Source: Acidimicrobiia bacterium
GTDB lineage: Bacteria; Actinomycetota; Acidimicrobiia; Acidimicrobiales; Ilumatobacteraceae
NCBI GenBank assembly: GCA_010030605.1
Contig: RHCK01000078.1
Location: 1 to 7,468, forward strand
Direction of reading: 5' to 3'
DNA: 7,468 bases
The translations under genes were made by a program, and so were the position numbers. This document shows, piece by piece, positions 6,108-7,468 of the stretch. How positions within the stretch are numbered: position 1 is the first letter of the stretch; the number at the start of each line of letters is the position of its first letter. Under the pieces are notes generated by a model. That model was not told where the DNA came from, made no database searches, and saw nothing but the letters and a program-made list of their open reading frames with translations.

Positions 6108-7418
6108 ATGTCAGCACAGTGGGGTTTCGAGACCAAGCAGATCCACGTCGGAGGCGAACCCGATCCGACCACCGGCGCCCGTGCGGTGCCGATCTACCAG
6201 ACGACTTCGTACGAGTTCCGCGACGCGCAGCACGCCGCGAACCTGTTCGCTCTGGCCGAAGTGGGCAACATCTACACCCGCATCATGAACCCGACCCAGT
6301 TGGCGGTCGAGAGCCGAGTGAACGCCCTTGAAGGTGGCGTCACCACCGCGATCGGACTGCCCGGCACGTTGGTGGTGTCGTCGGGTCAGGCCGCCGAAAC
6401 GCTGGCGATCCTCACGCTCGCCGAATCCGGCGATCACATCGTCGCCTCGCCGTCCCTCTATGGCGGAACGTACAACTTGTTCCACTACACGCTCCCCAAG
6501 ATGGGAATCTCGGTGTCGTTCGTGGATGACCCGCACGATCTGCAGCAGTGGAAGGCCGCGGCGCGTCCGAACACCAAGGCGTTCTACGGCGAGGTGCTGG
6601 CGAACCCGCGCAACGACGTGTTCGACATCGAAGGCGTGTCCAAGGTGGCGCACGAAGTCGGTGTGCCGCTGATCGTCGACAACACCGTGCCCAGCCCGTA
6701 CGGAATTCGCCCGCTCGAGTGGGGCGCCGACATCGTGGTGCATTCGCTGACCAAGTTCGTTGGTGGTCACGGGACCTCGGTGGCCGGATCGATCACCGAC
6801 GGTGGCAAGTTCGACTTCTCCGCGTCGGGTCGTTTCCCGAACTTCACCGAGCCGGACCCGTCGTACCACGGTCTGGCGTACTGGCCGGCGTTGGGCGCGG
6901 GTTCGTACATCCTGAAGGCGCGCGTGCAGCTGCTGCGCGACTTGGGTATGGCCGTGTCGCCGTTCAACGCGTTCATGTTGCTGCAGGGGCTGGAGACGTT
7001 GTCGCTGCGCATGGAGCGTCACTGGAGCAACGCTCAGGCGGTGGGCGAGTACCTCGCCAAGCACCCGCAGGTGGAAAGCGTGAACTATGCGGGTCTGCCG
7101 AGCAGCCCGTGGCACGAGCGTGCGAAGAAGTACTTCGGTGGTCGCGGGTTCGGTTCGGTGTTGGCGTTCAACATCAAGGGTGGACGCGAGGCCGGCGAGA
7201 AGTTCGTGGCGGGTTTGTCGTTGCATAGTCACGTGGCCAACATCGGTGACGTGCGCAGCTTGGTGATTCAGCCGTCGTCGACGACTCACAGCCAGTTGAC
7301 GGCTGAGGAGCAGGTGGCGTCGGGCGTGAACCCGGGATTGATCCGGTTGAGCGTGGGGTTGGAGTCGATCAAGGACATCCTGGCCGACCTCGATGCCGGT
7401 TTCGCCGCCGCCCTCTAA
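6108..7418 (+). CDS. metY: O-acetylhomoserine sulfhydrylase (PLP enzyme)
   Basis: Cytosolic PLP enzyme of the Cys/Met metabolism family, forming homocysteine from O-acetylhomoserine and sulfide (or methionine with methanethiol). The 436-residue product has YTR (56-58, phosphate contact from the neighbouring subunit), SSGQAAETLA (91-100), SPSLYGGTYNLF (114-125), IVDNT (189-193) with the ring-nitrogen Asp191, SLTKFVGGHGT (213-223) with PLP-binding Lys216, and the C-terminal NIGDVRSLVIQPSSTTHSQL (378-397) typical of MetY. FETKQIHVGGEPD at the N-terminus and the long SGRFPNFTEPDPSYHGL segment favour MetY over MetB or MetZ. About 7 extra residues (GLPGTLV region, 83-89) precede SSGQ compared with relatives I remember. 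The start is set by a strong AGGAGG 8 nt upstream; the open frame extends further 5' but without family similarity. It may have its own promoter and translational control. Confidence 0.93.
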   Translation: MSAQWGFETKQIHVGGEPDPTTGARAVPIYQTTSYEFRDAQHAANLFALAEVGNIYTRIMNPTQLAVESRVNALEGGVTTAIGLPGTLVVSSGQAAETLAILTLAESGDHIVASPSLYGGTYNLFHYTLPKMGISVSFVDDPHDLQQWKAAARPNTKAFYGEVLANPRNDVFDIEGVSKVAHEVGVPLIVDNTVPSPYGIRPLEWGADIVVHSLTKFVGGHGTSVAGSITDGGKFDFSASGRFPNFTEPDPSYHGLAYWPALGAGSYILKARVQLLRDLGMAVSPFNAFMLLQGLETLSLRMERHWSNAQAVGEYLAKHPQVESVNYAGLPSSPWHERAKKYFGGRGFGSVLAFNIKGGREAGEKFVAGLSLHSHVANIGDVRSLVIQPSSTTHSQLTAEEQVASGVNPGLIRLSVGLESIKDILADLDAGFAAAL

Positions 7419-7423
7419 AAAGC

Positions 7424-7448
7424 CCCAAACGCGACAAATTGTCGCTTT
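7424..7448. terminator. inverted repeat after metY, possible terminator
   Basis: GCGACAA (7431-7437) and TTGTCGC (7439-7445) flank a single A. As RNA this gives a 5-bp stem GCGAC/GTCGC with loop AAATT. AAA precedes it and TTTACAT follows, so it may act as a weak, possibly bidirectional terminator for metY. It could instead be a protein-binding site in the upstream region of the next gene. Confidence 0.4.
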
Positions 7449-7468
7449 ACATACCTGTGGCACGTACA

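Overview
This window looks like chromosomal DNA from a high-GC bacterium, most likely an actinobacterium. The inference rests on high GC with strong third-position G/C bias, TANNNT-type -10 boxes placed 7-9 nt before start codons (leaderless mRNA signatures), and an actinobacterial-style ilvB-ilvN-ilvC cluster behind a leader-peptide attenuator. I cannot name a genus. No mobile element, CRISPR array, tRNA or rRNA is visible.

Layout. On the minus strand (40-1368) lies a long-form myo-inositol-1-phosphate synthase. A 43-bp divergent intergenic region separates it from folD (1412-2320, plus strand), and both genes appear to be leaderless. The 300 nt between folD and ilvB (2321-2620) hold overlapping hairpins after folD, a candidate promoter, a 21-residue leader peptide ending in Leu-Val-Val-Val-Ile-Leu, a perfect 10-bp hairpin touching its stop codon, a rho-independent terminator, a further hairpin, and a tiny ORF whose stop overlaps the ilvB start. 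Then come ilvB (2621-4375), ilvN (4372-4923, 4-nt overlap) and ilvC (4927-5955, 3-nt gap), which form a tight operon. A 152-nt gap follows, carrying an extended hairpin, a promoter with an overlapping inverted repeat, and a perfect 14-bp hairpin that contains the Shine-Dalgarno of the last gene, an O-acetylhomoserine sulfhydrylase (6108-7418). The window closes with a small inverted repeat.

How the genes work together. AHAS (IlvB catalytic, IlvN regulatory) and ketol-acid reductoisomerase (IlvC) perform the first two shared steps of valine, isoleucine and leucine synthesis, and the leader reads charged Leu/Val/Ile tRNA. The sulfhydrylase makes homocysteine for methionine. FolD interconverts the one-carbon folates that ultimately supply the methyl group for that homocysteine. 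Ino1 makes the inositol phosphate used for phosphatidylinositol or inositol thiols.

The enzymes are all known families. The less ordinary content is regulatory: the ilv attenuator with its leader and overlapping mini-ORF, the interlocked divergent leaderless promoters, and especially the metY control region, where the predicted transcription start lies inside the hairpin that would hide the ribosome-binding site in any read-through transcript.
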